A stretch of DNA of 64,000 nucleotides from Candidatus Desulfosporosinus nitrosoreducens (GTDB lineage Bacteria > Bacillota > Desulfitobacteriia > Desulfitobacteriales > Desulfitobacteriaceae): contig NZ_JAVHUW010000069.1 of NCBI RefSeq assembly GCF_030954495.1, positions 1 through 64,000 of the forward strand, written 5' to 3'. How positions within the stretch are numbered: position 1 is the stretch's first letter; each line of letters begins with the position of its first letter. This document shows, one piece after another, positions 34,414 through 42,564 of this stretch. The translations under genes were made by a program, and so were the position numbers. The notes beneath the pieces are model-generated. The model did not search any database, had not been told where the DNA came from, and saw only the letters and a program-made list of their open reading frames with translations.

Positions 34414-35961
34414 TTAATTATTTCCGCCTTCATAATTAGCTTTACTTCTCATAAAAAAAGTAAAGATTAAGGCTGCCGCTACTGCCACAACTGTCCCTGT
34501 AATAGCATAGGTCATTCCATCAAGAGTCGCTTGCCCTTGTATCATTTGTGCCAGCTTTGACAAGGCGGAAGCTCCAGCTATATCTTGTGTCATGCCTGAA
34601 TGCATCAATAAATTCGTCAGCCTGCTTAACATATCGTTGGACGCTTTATTATAAACATTTATCTGTTCTGTTAACCTGGCAAAACTAGCGTCGGTTTTTC
34701 CCTGCATGAGGGTGGACATAACCGTTACACTCAGTGAACCGGCGACTTGCCGGATAGTGTTGTTAAGAGCAGATGCTCCCGCAACAAATTCTCTTTTGAC
34801 GGCGTTCATCCCGGCAGTTGTAATCGGCATGGCAGACAATCCTAAACCTATGGACCTGATACAAGTAATTAATATGATATGCGATTTACTTGAATACATA
34901 TTTACGGCGCCTGCCAGTTCATAAGAGCTGATACCTAAGATTACAAGCCCGGATATTACAAGCGGTTTTGCCCCGAATTTATCAAATAAATTACCACTTA
35001 CAGGCATCAGAAATCCCATGACTAAGGCAGAAGGCAACATAATAAGCCCTGTTTCCATAGGAGTATAACCTCTTACATTTTGTAAAAAGAGCGGCAAAAT
35101 GTAGGAACCACCCATAATAGCCAAGGTTAAAATACTATTGATCACTAAACTCATACTAAAATCAAAAGTCTTAAAAATTCGCAGTTCTAATAAAGGATTG
35201 GGATGGGTAAGCTCATTTACGACAAATAAGACAAAGCTTAAAACACCCAGAGTCATTAAAATTGGATTTTGGACCTTTCCCCAATCAATTGAAGTGCCTT
35301 CACCAAGCACGTAGAGGATACTTACCATTCCGATGGTAGAGGATAGAAATCCGATAATATCAAAGGATTTAAAGGTGATTTTCTCCTTATCTTTCAATAA
35401 AATAGCGGCCAGTATGACACCGATTACTCCAATAGGAACATTAATATTAAAAATAAGCCGCCAATCCATCGTTTCAATAATTAAGCCACCTAAGGTTGGG
35501 CCTACAGTAGGGGCTGCCATAGCTGCTATTCCCCAAAGCCCAAGAGCAAAACCTATCTTATCTTTAGGGAATATTTGATAAATGATGGACATTCCGACCG
35601 GCATGATCATACCGCCGCCAAGGGCTTGGAATATCCGGAATGCTATCATCGCCGTACCGCTCCATGCTAACCCGCACAATAACGACCCTAGCGAAAACAT
35701 TCCCAAAGCGAAAATATATACCTTCTTAGCTCCAAAAACATCCTGAAGATATCCGGTCAGGGGTATAATAGCTCCCAACGTCAGTGTGTAAGCGGTTATT
35801 ATCCACTGCACTTTATCCATGGGCATTCCAAAGACGGACATCATCTTAGGAATAGCAATATTTACGATACTGCTGTCCAATACAGACATAAAGGTACCAA
35901 TGACAACGACAACTAAGGCTAGCCAAATATTGGCATATTCATGCTTGCTTTCTTCCATCAC
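34414..35961 (-). CDS. DHA2 family MFS multidrug exporter (EmrB-like)
   Basis: This 515-residue protein has 14 membrane segments. VLDSSIVNIAIPKMM (TM1 motif D1) and GYLQDVFGAKKVYIF (motif A, residues 68-82) are typical of EmrB/QacA-type pumps, with motif C in GPTLGGLIIE. It uses the proton gradient to export hydrophobic drugs. It is the last gene of a three-gene minus-strand operon with two membrane-fusion-like proteins, as in EmrAB systems. Repression by the divergent TetR protein is likely. Confidence 0.92.
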   Translation of the reverse strand: MMEESKHEYANIWLALVVVVIGTFMSVLDSSIVNIAIPKMMSVFGMPMDKVQWIITAYTLTLGAIIPLTGYLQDVFGAKKVYIFALGMFSLGSLLCGLAWSGTAMIAFRIFQALGGGMIMPVGMSIIYQIFPKDKIGFALGLWGIAAMAAPTVGPTLGGLIIETMDWRLIFNINVPIGVIGVILAAILLKDKEKITFKSFDIIGFLSSTIGMVSILYVLGEGTSIDWGKVQNPILMTLGVLSFVLFVVNELTHPNPLLELRIFKTFDFSMSLVINSILTLAIMGGSYILPLFLQNVRGYTPMETGLIMLPSALVMGFLMPVSGNLFDKFGAKPLVISGLVILGISSYELAGAVNMYSSKSHIILITCIRSIGLGLSAMPITTAGMNAVKREFVAGASALNNTIRQVAGSLSVTVMSTLMQGKTDASFARLTEQINVYNKASNDMLSRLTNLLMHSGMTQDIAGASALSKLAQMIQGQATLDGMTYAITGTVVAVAAALIFTFFMRSKANYEGGNN

Positions 35962-35972
35962 ACCGTACCTCT

Positions 35973-36632
35973 TTACTTAACATGGATTTTAACAACGGCA
36001 TTAGTCCCGGGAAGTATTTTATTATCATACTTGCCGAGCTGAATTTTTATTGGTATCCTTTGCACCACTTTTGTAAAAGTACCGCTGGTCGATGCTGAAA
36101 AAATTGACAAAGCAGAATTGGTGACTTCTCCGATAGATTCTACTTTTCCGATAAATTTTTGAGAACCAAATTGATCGATACTAATATCAACAGACTGGCC
36201 AACTTTTACCTTTTCGACTTTTGTTTCCTCTACATTTGCGGTGACATAGAACTTCGCAGGATCTGTCAAAGTAAACATTGTCTGACCTGTCATAGCCATT
36301 TCTCCTAATGTCCCTTGCTTGGCAACAACCACTCCGTCGATAGGTGATCTGATTAAAGACTGCTCGACACTTGTATCCGGAAGATTGTTCATTTCCAAAC
36401 GGGCCAGGATCTGATTTTTTCTGACAGTATTTCCCTGATCTACATTAAGTTCCAGAATTTGTCCGGATATCTTGGGTATTACACTGACTAAATCCGAGCT
36501 GACGGTTGCATCGTCAGTTGAAACATAATAAGTATTTTCGTACCAGTAGTAACCGCCTATACCACCTAAAGCGATTACTATCAGAACTAAAATGCCAATG
36601 ATAAGTACTTTGCGCTTATCTCTCATCTCCAA
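35973..36632 (-). CDS. HlyD/EmrA-like membrane fusion protein
   Basis: This 219-residue protein has one N-terminal membrane segment (about 9-28), a short barrel-sandwich (VIPKISGQILELNVDQGNTV with partner PIDGVVVAKQGTLGEMAM) and a beta-barrel. It is shorter than EmrA (about 390) because the coiled-coil hairpin is missing, which is common in Gram-positive versions that need not reach an outer membrane. It probably supports the MFS pump that follows 11 bases downstream. Confidence 0.85.
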   Translation of the reverse strand: MEMRDKRKVLIIGILVLIVIALGGIGGYYWYENTYYVSTDDATVSSDLVSVIPKISGQILELNVDQGNTVRKNQILARLEMNNLPDTSVEQSLIRSPIDGVVVAKQGTLGEMAMTGQTMFTLTDPAKFYVTANVEETKVEKVKVGQSVDISIDQFGSQKFIGKVESIGEVTNSALSIFSASTSGTFTKVVQRIPIKIQLGKYDNKILPGTNAVVKIHVK

Positions 36633-36644
36633 ACACCTCTTTCT

Positions 36645-37631
36645 TTAGTTACTTAACCCGATTTCGGCAAACATGCCCGGTTTAATCAATTCGTTGGGAT
36701 CTTCTATATTAATCCTTACCATGACGTCTCTGCTCTGGTCATTTAATTTAGAGTTGATAACGGCAATTTTTCCTTTAAATTTTTGCTCCGGTAATTCTGA
36801 TATTTTAATTTCCACCTCTAATCCTTCACTTAGTGAGCTGACAATTTCTAAGGGAGCGTTAGCATTGACAAATAGATCCTTAGAATTAGCGATGGACACC
36901 AGTGCTTCCCCAGGTGAAGCATATTCACCAACATTAATGTTTTTGGCCGTTACCCTACCATCTATGGGAGCTGTGATTGTTGCATTGCTTAAGGCAGCCT
37001 GAGCAACATTTAAAGCTGCTTCAGCCTGATTAACCTGGGCCTGATACACTGCAATGCTTGCTGGAGTTGGTCCGTTTTTTAACATAGTCAGCTGCTGCTG
37101 AGCAGATACTAATTGCGCGTTTGCTGCCGTAAGTTGCTGTGATGCCGTATCAAGCTCCATTGGAGAGGAAGCTCCGGCATCGGTCAAGGTTTTAATTCTG
37201 TCATAGTTTTTCTTCGCGGTATCATAAGCTTTAGCTGCACTGTCTAAGGCTGCTTGTGCCTCCGTTACCTGTTCCGGCCTTATAGCATTTAAGGCATTAT
37301 TTAAATTTGCCTTAGCCGTTATTACACCCGCTTCAGCTTGGTCCGCAGCAGCTTGCAAGTCTTTATTATCTAACGTAATCAGCACTTCTCCCTGCTTAAC
37401 TTCTGTCCCGACATCAACCGCTATCCCAGCAACCTTCCCCGCAGTCTTTGAGGTCACATTGGCTTGTTCATTTGCCGCAACTTTTCCGCCCAATATAAAT
37501 TGGGTTTCGGTACTTTGCTGACTATTTTTTGTTGTCGCCTGGGCAGTGGTTTTTGCGCTGCTGTCAGTAGTTGTACTACAACCACTTAAGGTCAGCGCCG
37601 CGATCACACAAATCAAAATGGTTTTTCTCAT
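36645..37631 (-). CDS. HlyD/RND-type adaptor lipoprotein
   Basis: This 328-residue protein has a lipoprotein signal (lipobox TLSGC, Cys18), a lipoyl/barrel-sandwich half (GKVAGIAVDVGTEVKQGEVL), an Ala/Gln-rich helical hairpin (about 90-190) and the second half ATITAPIDGRVTAKNINVGE. It closely follows the logic of AcrA-type adaptors and lies first in the operon with a second, hairpin-free fusion protein and a DHA2 pump. Having two adaptors with one pump is notable. GGAGGG precedes the start; the two palindromes at 37684-37736 lie upstream. Confidence 0.87.
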   Translation of the reverse strand: MRKTILICVIAALTLSGCSTTTDSSAKTTAQATTKNSQQSTETQFILGGKVAANEQANVTSKTAGKVAGIAVDVGTEVKQGEVLITLDNKDLQAAADQAEAGVITAKANLNNALNAIRPEQVTEAQAALDSAAKAYDTAKKNYDRIKTLTDAGASSPMELDTASQQLTAANAQLVSAQQQLTMLKNGPTPASIAVYQAQVNQAEAALNVAQAALSNATITAPIDGRVTAKNINVGEYASPGEALVSIANSKDLFVNANAPLEIVSSLSEGLEVEIKISELPEQKFKGKIAVINSKLNDQSRDVMVRINIEDPNELIKPGMFAEIGLSN

Positions 37632-37683
37632 GTTAACCCTCCTCGCCTAAGATTGTTAAATTCACCGGCTTAGTGTAATCTGC

Positions 37684-37736
37684 AATATAAGTTACACCAT
37701 GCAACTTATATTAGCATAAGTTACACGGTGTAACTT
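37684..37736. promoter_or_regulatory. Two palindromic operators for the TetR regulator
   Basis: The first palindrome joins AATATAAGTT (37684-37693) to AACTTATATT (37703-37712). The second is AAGTTACAC-G-GTGTAACTT (37718-37736), perfect about one central base. Their centres are 29 bases apart. They lie 50-105 bases upstream of the adaptor gene start and between it and the TetR gene, so the TetR protein probably represses the efflux operon there. Confidence 0.8.
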
Positions 37737-37927
37737 GTCAATAAATTCTCTTGGTTAAGTGGTCTTGGTTCAGGTTACAACTTGTTCTCTTTTCCCTAAC
37801 TACAGACCATTTATTTAAACATGAGACCGCCTCATCCCGCTGTTGGAAAAGATACTGAGCTTCGCAACTTGGCAGTTGACCATTCATCTGGTAACATAGA
37901 ATTGTCAATTAGCAAGGAGGTGCCAAA

Positions 37928-38569
37928 ATGGAATTCGAACGTGCTCGTAATGAAGCGCAGAAAAGCACTCGGCGTGATCAAATCATGGAGGCTGCTCTAA
38001 AACTCTATGAAACAGAACCGTTTGAGAAAATCACCCTTGCCTCAATTGCCAACAAGCTAAGTTTCTCAAGAGCGAACCTCTATAAATACGTTACCACCAA
38101 AGAAGAAATTTTTTTGCGGATTTTAAATTCTGATTTAGAAAAATGGGTCGAAGAAGTCGCTGAGCGACTTGAAAAATATGACCGTTTGGAGCTTAAAAGC
38201 TTTTGTCGCTTATGTGCGGAATTGTTGTATCAAAATGAAAGGATCATCCGTTTATTCCCTATTCTGGCTTCAGTGCTGGAAACGAACGTGAAGCCGACAG
38301 AATTGGCGGCATTTAAACACAATCAAAATAAAAGTATCGAACGCTTGAAAACAATCAGTGCCAAATTCCTGCCTGATCTATCAGACGAACAGCTCTATCT
38401 CTTTATCAGATACCAAATTCTTTATGCTTTGAATTTGTATCCCGAAACTGTGCTTTATGAAAGGGGCTCAGCAGGAGCCGGATTGCTCAATAGAAAACCT
38501 AATTTTATCACGGATTTTTCGGATTATCTGGAGATCATTATCCTCGGTATTCGAGCGAAGAACCTATAG
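37928..38569 (+). CDS. TetR family transcriptional regulator
   Basis: This 213-residue protein has an N-terminal helix-turn-helix (RDQIMEAALKLYETEPFEKI and then LASIANKLSFSRANLYKYVT, with the typical YKYV recognition end) and an all-helical C-terminal ligand domain. TetR proteins of this kind repress drug-efflux genes until a ligand binds. It is divergent from the EmrAB-like operon with two palindromic sites in the gap. AAGGAGG precedes the ATG. Confidence 0.92.
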   Translation: MEFERARNEAQKSTRRDQIMEAALKLYETEPFEKITLASIANKLSFSRANLYKYVTTKEEIFLRILNSDLEKWVEEVAERLEKYDRLELKSFCRLCAELLYQNERIIRLFPILASVLETNVKPTELAAFKHNQNKSIERLKTISAKFLPDLSDEQLYLFIRYQILYALNLYPETVLYERGSAGAGLLNRKPNFITDFSDYLEIIILGIRAKNL

Positions 38570-38642
38570 TTCGTATAAATGTTCATTCCGAACCGGATGT
38601 TGTCCCGTAAATTTCATCTCATGGCGTGGATGTAGATTGAAG

Positions 38643-38756
38643 ATGAGTAAACATACTTATAAATATAGAATTAAGGTCTGGTTCCAAGGGCGTCAAATTA
38701 TTAAGCATGTTCAAAGAATCGGCAACGTTGCCGATTCTTTGAACATGCTTAATTAA
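38643..38756 (+). CDS. 37-codon ORF whose end is a perfect palindrome
   Basis: ATG 38643 opens 37 codons, MSKHTYKYRIKVWFQGRQII and then KHVQRIGNVADSLNMLN. The second half is the 54-bp perfect palindrome (38700-38753). The first half looks like a beta-strand rich N-terminus of a larger protein and may be what is left of a gene. The ribosome site is poor (TTGAAG). I do not recognise the protein. Confidence 0.35.
   Translation: MSKHTYKYRIKVWFQGRQIIKHVQRIGNVADSLNMLN
38700..38753. repeat. Perfect 54-bp palindrome without loop
   Basis: The arms (27 bases each, 38700-38726 and 38727-38753) match exactly. The centre is GGCAACGTTGCC and the outer part ATTAAGCATGTTCAAAGAAT. No T-run follows (AATTAAATTG), so it is not a standard terminator. 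It could extrude as a cruciform or fold as a long RNA hairpin. Confidence 0.9.
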
Positions 38757-38887
38757 ATTGAGTTGTCCGCTTCCTTTGGCGCCGGACACAGGCGCAGGGG
38801 AGGGGCAAGGGGATCAAATGATCCGGTTGAGCACGGAGTGCAGACAGCCTGAGCGAGGAGATTCCTCTAAAGGTTAAAGATTATTTG

Positions 38888-38920
38888 ATCCGCTGACTAA
38901 TTCGCTCTAAGACTCCCGCC
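38888..38920 (-). repeat. Dispersed hairpin repeat, fragment E
   Basis: ATCCGCTGACTAATTCGCTC followed by TAAGACTCCCGC matches the same terminus as copies A, D and G and breaks off inside hairpin two. It lies about 160 bases before ligD. Confidence 0.75.
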
Positions 38921-39079
38921 CCTGCAATATATACAGGTTGAAGCCCTTGGGCTGAACTTCTTAACAAAGACTATCCACTATTGAGATATCTGTTTTGGCA
39001 GAAAGTCCATGAAGACAACGGGATACTTACTATTCCTTTGGAAATAATAGCAAAAAATAAAAGGAATCGGCGTGAGAAT

Positions 39080-41626
39080 ATGGCTGCACAACTCAACGAA
39101 TACAACCAAAAAAGAAATTTTGCCCGTACCCAGGAGCCGGAAGGACGAACCGAAGCGGCTCAAGGGGGTCTGAGGTATGTCGTCCAGCACCATCTGGCCC
39201 GCAGGGATCACTACGATTTCCGTCTGGAATGGGACGGAGCCCTCTTGAGCTGGGCAGTGCCCAAGGGCCCTTCATACAATACCCGGGATAAGAGGCTGGC
39301 CATACGGGTGGAGGAGCATCCTTTGGAGTACAGGAACTTTGAAGGAACGATCCCCAAAGGGCAATATGGCGGCGGCGTGGTCATGCTCTGGGACGAAGGG
39401 TTCTGGGAACCATCCGGGGATGTGGCCGAGGGACTCCGCGCCGGGATGCTGAAATTTGTTCTGCAAGGACGCCGGCTGAAGGGAAAGTGGGCTTTGGTGC
39501 GCTTGAAAGGGAAAGCGGGCGAGAAGCAGGAAAACTGGTTGTTGCTTAAAGAAAAGGATGAGTATGTCAAAACCGGCGAGGGAATTTCCCACTTTGCCAC
39601 CAGCATCAGAACCGGACGCACTATGAGGGAAATTGAAACAGGGGCAGAGGAAATGATCACGCAGAACCCTTTCAGCAGTACCGGTGTGCAGTTGGCCCAA
39701 TTAGTCCGCACAGCTCCCGAAAGTGAGGATTGGCTTTATGAGCTGAAATACGACGGCTACAGGATACTGGCCTATCTTGAGGGCCAAAGTGTCCGCCTGG
39801 TCACCAGGAACGGCAATGATTATAGCGAACGGTTCCGGGATGTCGCCGCTTCCCTCGTGGATTGGGCGGTTGGCAGGACGCTGGTTCTGGACGGTGAAAT
39901 GGTAATCACGGATGCAGCGGGCAAGACGGATTTTCAGGCCTTGCAGAACTATCTAAAAAACCCCCAGACCCAAAACCTGACCTATATCGCCTTTGACCTC
40001 CTGGCCCTGGAAGGAAAGGACCTGAGGGGGCAGTGCCTGCTCGACAGGAAGGAAACCCTGGCGGCGCTGTTGCAGGATGCCCCTAAAAATCTCTACTACA
40101 GCCGGCACGTGAGAGGGAAAGGCCGAGAAAGTTTCCGCGCGGCCTGTGCGGCAGGTTTGGAAGGGATCATTGGCAAAAAGGCTGATTCCGTCTACAGCGG
40201 AACCAGGAACGGTGACTGGATTAAACTGAAATGCGAGCAAAGGCAGGAATTTGTCATCGGAGGGTATACCCTTTCCGAGAAAAAAACCGGCGGGGTGAGT
40301 TCCCTGCTCCTGGGCGTTTATGAAAGCGGGGAATTGGTCTATGCCGGCCGGGCCGGCACCGGCCTGAGCGAAGCCGACCAGAAAGAGCTGGAGGAAAAGT
40401 TTGCGGGCCTCAAGAGGAAGGAGCCTCCTTTTCAACTAGCGCCTAAACCCAGGTCCCGGGAAGAGATTACCTGGCTGGAACCCGAGCTGGTCGCGGAAAT
40501 TAAATTTGCCGAATGGACCGCTGATGATCTTCTAAGGCAGGCCAGTTTCAAAGGTCTGCGCAAGGATAAGAATCCCAGGGACATTAAAAGAGAAAACTTG
40601 GATGAAGATAAAGTGGCTATGGATAAAGGGAATATGGATAAGGTGGCTATGGATGGAGCGGCTATGGATGGAGTAAATATGGAGAGAGCGAATATGGGCA
40701 GAGCGCTTGAGGAGCTAAAGCCTCAAGCGGCAGTTAAAGAAAGGAGAGGAATCGTGGAAATAAACACCGACGCTATTGTTATTGAGGGCATCAAGATTTC
40801 CAACCCGGACAAGGTGATCTTTGGGGACTCAGAAATCACCAAGGGGGATGTGATCCGCTATTACGCCCAGGTGGCAGAGCGCATGCTGCCCTATGTCAGC
40901 CGCAGGATTCTCAGTATTGTGCGCTGTCCCAAGGGCATCGCCCAGTCTTGTTTCTACAAGAAGCATCCCGGTCCGGGCAGCAAGGGCATCGTCACTATTC
41001 CGGTAGCCAGCAGCGACGGCGAGACGGAAGATTACTTTTATATTGAAGATACCCCCGGGCTGATCGGCGAAGCCCAAATGGGCACCCTGGAATTTCATAT
41101 CTGGGGCAGCCGGGTGGATGAGCTGGAAAAGCCGGATATGATGGTCTTTGATCTGGACCCGGATGAAGGTATGGATCTGGGCAGGGTGCGCCAGGGTGTG
41201 CGGGATATCAGGGATATTCTGGCCGAGCTTTCCCTGAACTCCTATCTCAAGACCAGCGGCGGCAAAGGCTACCACGTAGTCGTACCTTTAAAACCTGCCG
41301 TAACCTGGGATGGGTTTCATGATTTTGCCAGGCGTGTCGCCGAAGTGATGGAGCAGAAGTGGCCCGACCGCTACACAAGCAATGTGAGAAAGGCTAAGCG
41401 CACCGACAAGATCTTCATTGACTGGATTCGCAACGGCAGAGGCGCTACCAGCATTGCTCCCTATTCTCTGAGAGCGCGCAAAGGAGCCGGGGTGTCCATG
41501 CCCATCGCCTGGGATGAGCTGGACACCGTGGCTCCCGACGGCGTCAATATGGCGGAGGCTCTGCGGAGGATCGGCGGCAATGATCCCTGGCGGGATTTTT
41601 TCGGGCATCATCAGCAGCTGAAATGA
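39080..41626 (+). CDS. ligD: ATP-dependent DNA ligase D (phosphoesterase-ligase-polymerase)
   Basis: This 848-residue enzyme for bacterial non-homologous end joining has three parts. The 3'-phosphoesterase (about 8-160) shows HHLARRDHYDFRLEWDG and GQYGGGVVMLWDEG. The ligase (about 195-500) has Lys223 in ELKYDGYRIL and LDGEMVI, with an OB fold. The polymerase/primase (about 575-848) has FDLDPDEGMDLG and SGGKGYHVVVPL. A Met-rich linker (about 508-546) joins the last two. The order is that of Pseudomonas LigD. I start at ATG 39080, where the family begins, not at the TTG at 38981. The usual partner Ku is not in this window. Confidence 0.94.
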   Translation: MAAQLNEYNQKRNFARTQEPEGRTEAAQGGLRYVVQHHLARRDHYDFRLEWDGALLSWAVPKGPSYNTRDKRLAIRVEEHPLEYRNFEGTIPKGQYGGGVVMLWDEGFWEPSGDVAEGLRAGMLKFVLQGRRLKGKWALVRLKGKAGEKQENWLLLKEKDEYVKTGEGISHFATSIRTGRTMREIETGAEEMITQNPFSSTGVQLAQLVRTAPESEDWLYELKYDGYRILAYLEGQSVRLVTRNGNDYSERFRDVAASLVDWAVGRTLVLDGEMVITDAAGKTDFQALQNYLKNPQTQNLTYIAFDLLALEGKDLRGQCLLDRKETLAALLQDAPKNLYYSRHVRGKGRESFRAACAAGLEGIIGKKADSVYSGTRNGDWIKLKCEQRQEFVIGGYTLSEKKTGGVSSLLLGVYESGELVYAGRAGTGLSEADQKELEEKFAGLKRKEPPFQLAPKPRSREEITWLEPELVAEIKFAEWTADDLLRQASFKGLRKDKNPRDIKRENLDEDKVAMDKGNMDKVAMDGAAMDGVNMERANMGRALEELKPQAAVKERRGIVEINTDAIVIEGIKISNPDKVIFGDSEITKGDVIRYYAQVAERMLPYVSRRILSIVRCPKGIAQSCFYKKHPGPGSKGIVTIPVASSDGETEDYFYIEDTPGLIGEAQMGTLEFHIWGSRVDELEKPDMMVFDLDPDEGMDLGRVRQGVRDIRDILAELSLNSYLKTSGGKGYHVVVPLKPAVTWDGFHDFARRVAEVMEQKWPDRYTSNVRKAKRTDKIFIDWIRNGRGATSIAPYSLRARKGAGVSMPIAWDELDTVAPDGVNMAEALRRIGGNDPWRDFFGHHQQLK
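40603..40715 (+). repeat. In-frame minisatellite in the ligD linker
   Basis: Units such as GTGGCTATGGATAAAGGG, AATATGGATAAGGTG, GCTATGGATGGAGCG and GCTATGGATGGAGTA repeat in steps of 15 bases, encoding Val/Ala-Met-Asp-Lys/Gly runs. The copy number keeps the frame, so it could vary between strains without harm. Confidence 0.75.
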
Positions 41627-41696
41627 ACAGGTCCCATATTTTTATGAATTCGTTTTTTGAGCAAAAGAGATGACGGGCTCAATCGGAATTCTTTTG

Positions 41697-41717
41697 TATC
41701 CTTAAGGCACGTGGAAA
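41697..41717 (+). repeat. Dispersed motif copy 4
   Basis: TATCCTTAAGGCACGTGG followed by AAA matches the consensus exactly. It follows CTTTTG, just before the end of the membrane-protein gene on the other strand. Confidence 0.55.
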
Positions 41718-41739
41718 TTCAGAGGGATTTTCGGTTGCC

Positions 41740-42189
41740 CTAAGATTTTTTATGATTATTTTCACTTAATCGCTGCAATGATGTTAATAAAATATAACCC
41801 AATATAAATCCACTTAGAGTTAAAACCTGTTTATCTGAAATGAACTTATACCAATCGTTTGTAAGGTTGTACCATTTACTTAAGTACTTTGAAACAAATG
41901 TACTACTAAATAAAATACTGAAATTAATACATAATGTTGGTGCACCTATCCCTAAAACCCTATACCAATCAACAGACCATTTTCCTTCCTGGTTAATGTG
42001 CGAAACCAAGTGGGGGATGCCTGTGATTGCTCCAACAGCTATTGGGTAAAGGGCCATAAAAGCATACAGAGGAAATTGATCAAATGTTCTTCTGGCTTGT
42101 GTACTTAAATATTGTATATGTTCAAATCCCCAATAAATCAAAACCACAATGAAAAGTGTGTAAAATAAATAACTTAGGAATTTCTTCAA
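41740..42189 (-). CDS. Four-TM membrane protein of unknown function
   Basis: This 149-residue protein has four hydrophobic segments (about 5-23, 42-62, 82-103 and 122-140) and charged ends (SENNHKKS). It starts at TTG 42189 behind AAAGGTGG. There is no recognisable domain or catalytic motif. It stands alone between ligD and the ABC transporter operon, with different base composition (AT-rich), suggesting an acquired gene. Function unknown. Confidence 0.6.
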   Translation of the reverse strand: MKKFLSYLFYTLFIVVLIYWGFEHIQYLSTQARRTFDQFPLYAFMALYPIAVGAITGIPHLVSHINQEGKWSVDWYRVLGIGAPTLCINFSILFSSTFVSKYLSKWYNLTNDWYKFISDKQVLTLSGFILGYILLTSLQRLSENNHKKS

Positions 42190-42337
42190 AATAATCCACC
42201 TTTCATTTTAAGATTTTTATTAATAATACTTTGGATTTTTTTAGTGTACCATAAAGTACCTGAAGAAAACAGATGAAGTAGGTTGGCGCTTTTAAAAGAT
42301 AGCATTTATTCTTTTAAAAACCCATGATTTCTTACTC

Positions 42338-42371
42338 AATCCGACGGAATTCATCACTATTCCGCCGGATT
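42338..42371. repeat. Inverted repeat in the intergenic stretch
   Basis: AATCCGACGGAAT (42338-42350) pairs with ATTCCGCCGGATT (42359-42371). There is no T-run on either side. The remaining sequence 42190-42515 holds no gene. Confidence 0.55.
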
Positions 42372-42447
42372 GTATATTTAAAGTATCATTTTGCTCTGCC
42401 AACCCCTGCGAAGACAATGTCTGCGCGGGACGGACAAGTTTTCCAGG

Positions 42448-42467
42448 TATCCTCAAGGCACCTTAGA
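42448..42467 (+). repeat. Dispersed motif copy 5
   Basis: TATCCTCAAGGCACCTTAGA matches copies 2 and 4 in its first half (TCCTCAAGGCAC) and diverges after. It lies 70 bases before the terminator hairpin of the ABC operon. Confidence 0.45.
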
Positions 42468-42515
42468 GTTGCTTGCTTGTAAGAATGCTGTTAGAGAAAG
42501 AGTTCTTGTTTAGGC

Positions 42516-42564
42516 CATTCCCCGGACCGCTCAGTAACGGAGCGGTCTGAGGAATGACTTTTTT
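42516..42564 (+). terminator. Strong hairpin with T-run at the end of the ABC operon
   Basis: CATTCCCCGGACCGCTC pairs with GAGCGGTCTGAGGAATG and is followed by ACTTTTTT on the plus strand. It abuts the stop codon of the minus-strand permease gene. Its stem may also stop the minus-strand transcript, though no T-run follows in that direction. Confidence 0.6.

Noticed and set aside
30825-42425. Shared GCGAAGACA/GTCT sequence at about 30835 and 42409
   Set aside because: Only two copies and short; it may be chance or part of larger decayed sequence, so no feature is claimed.
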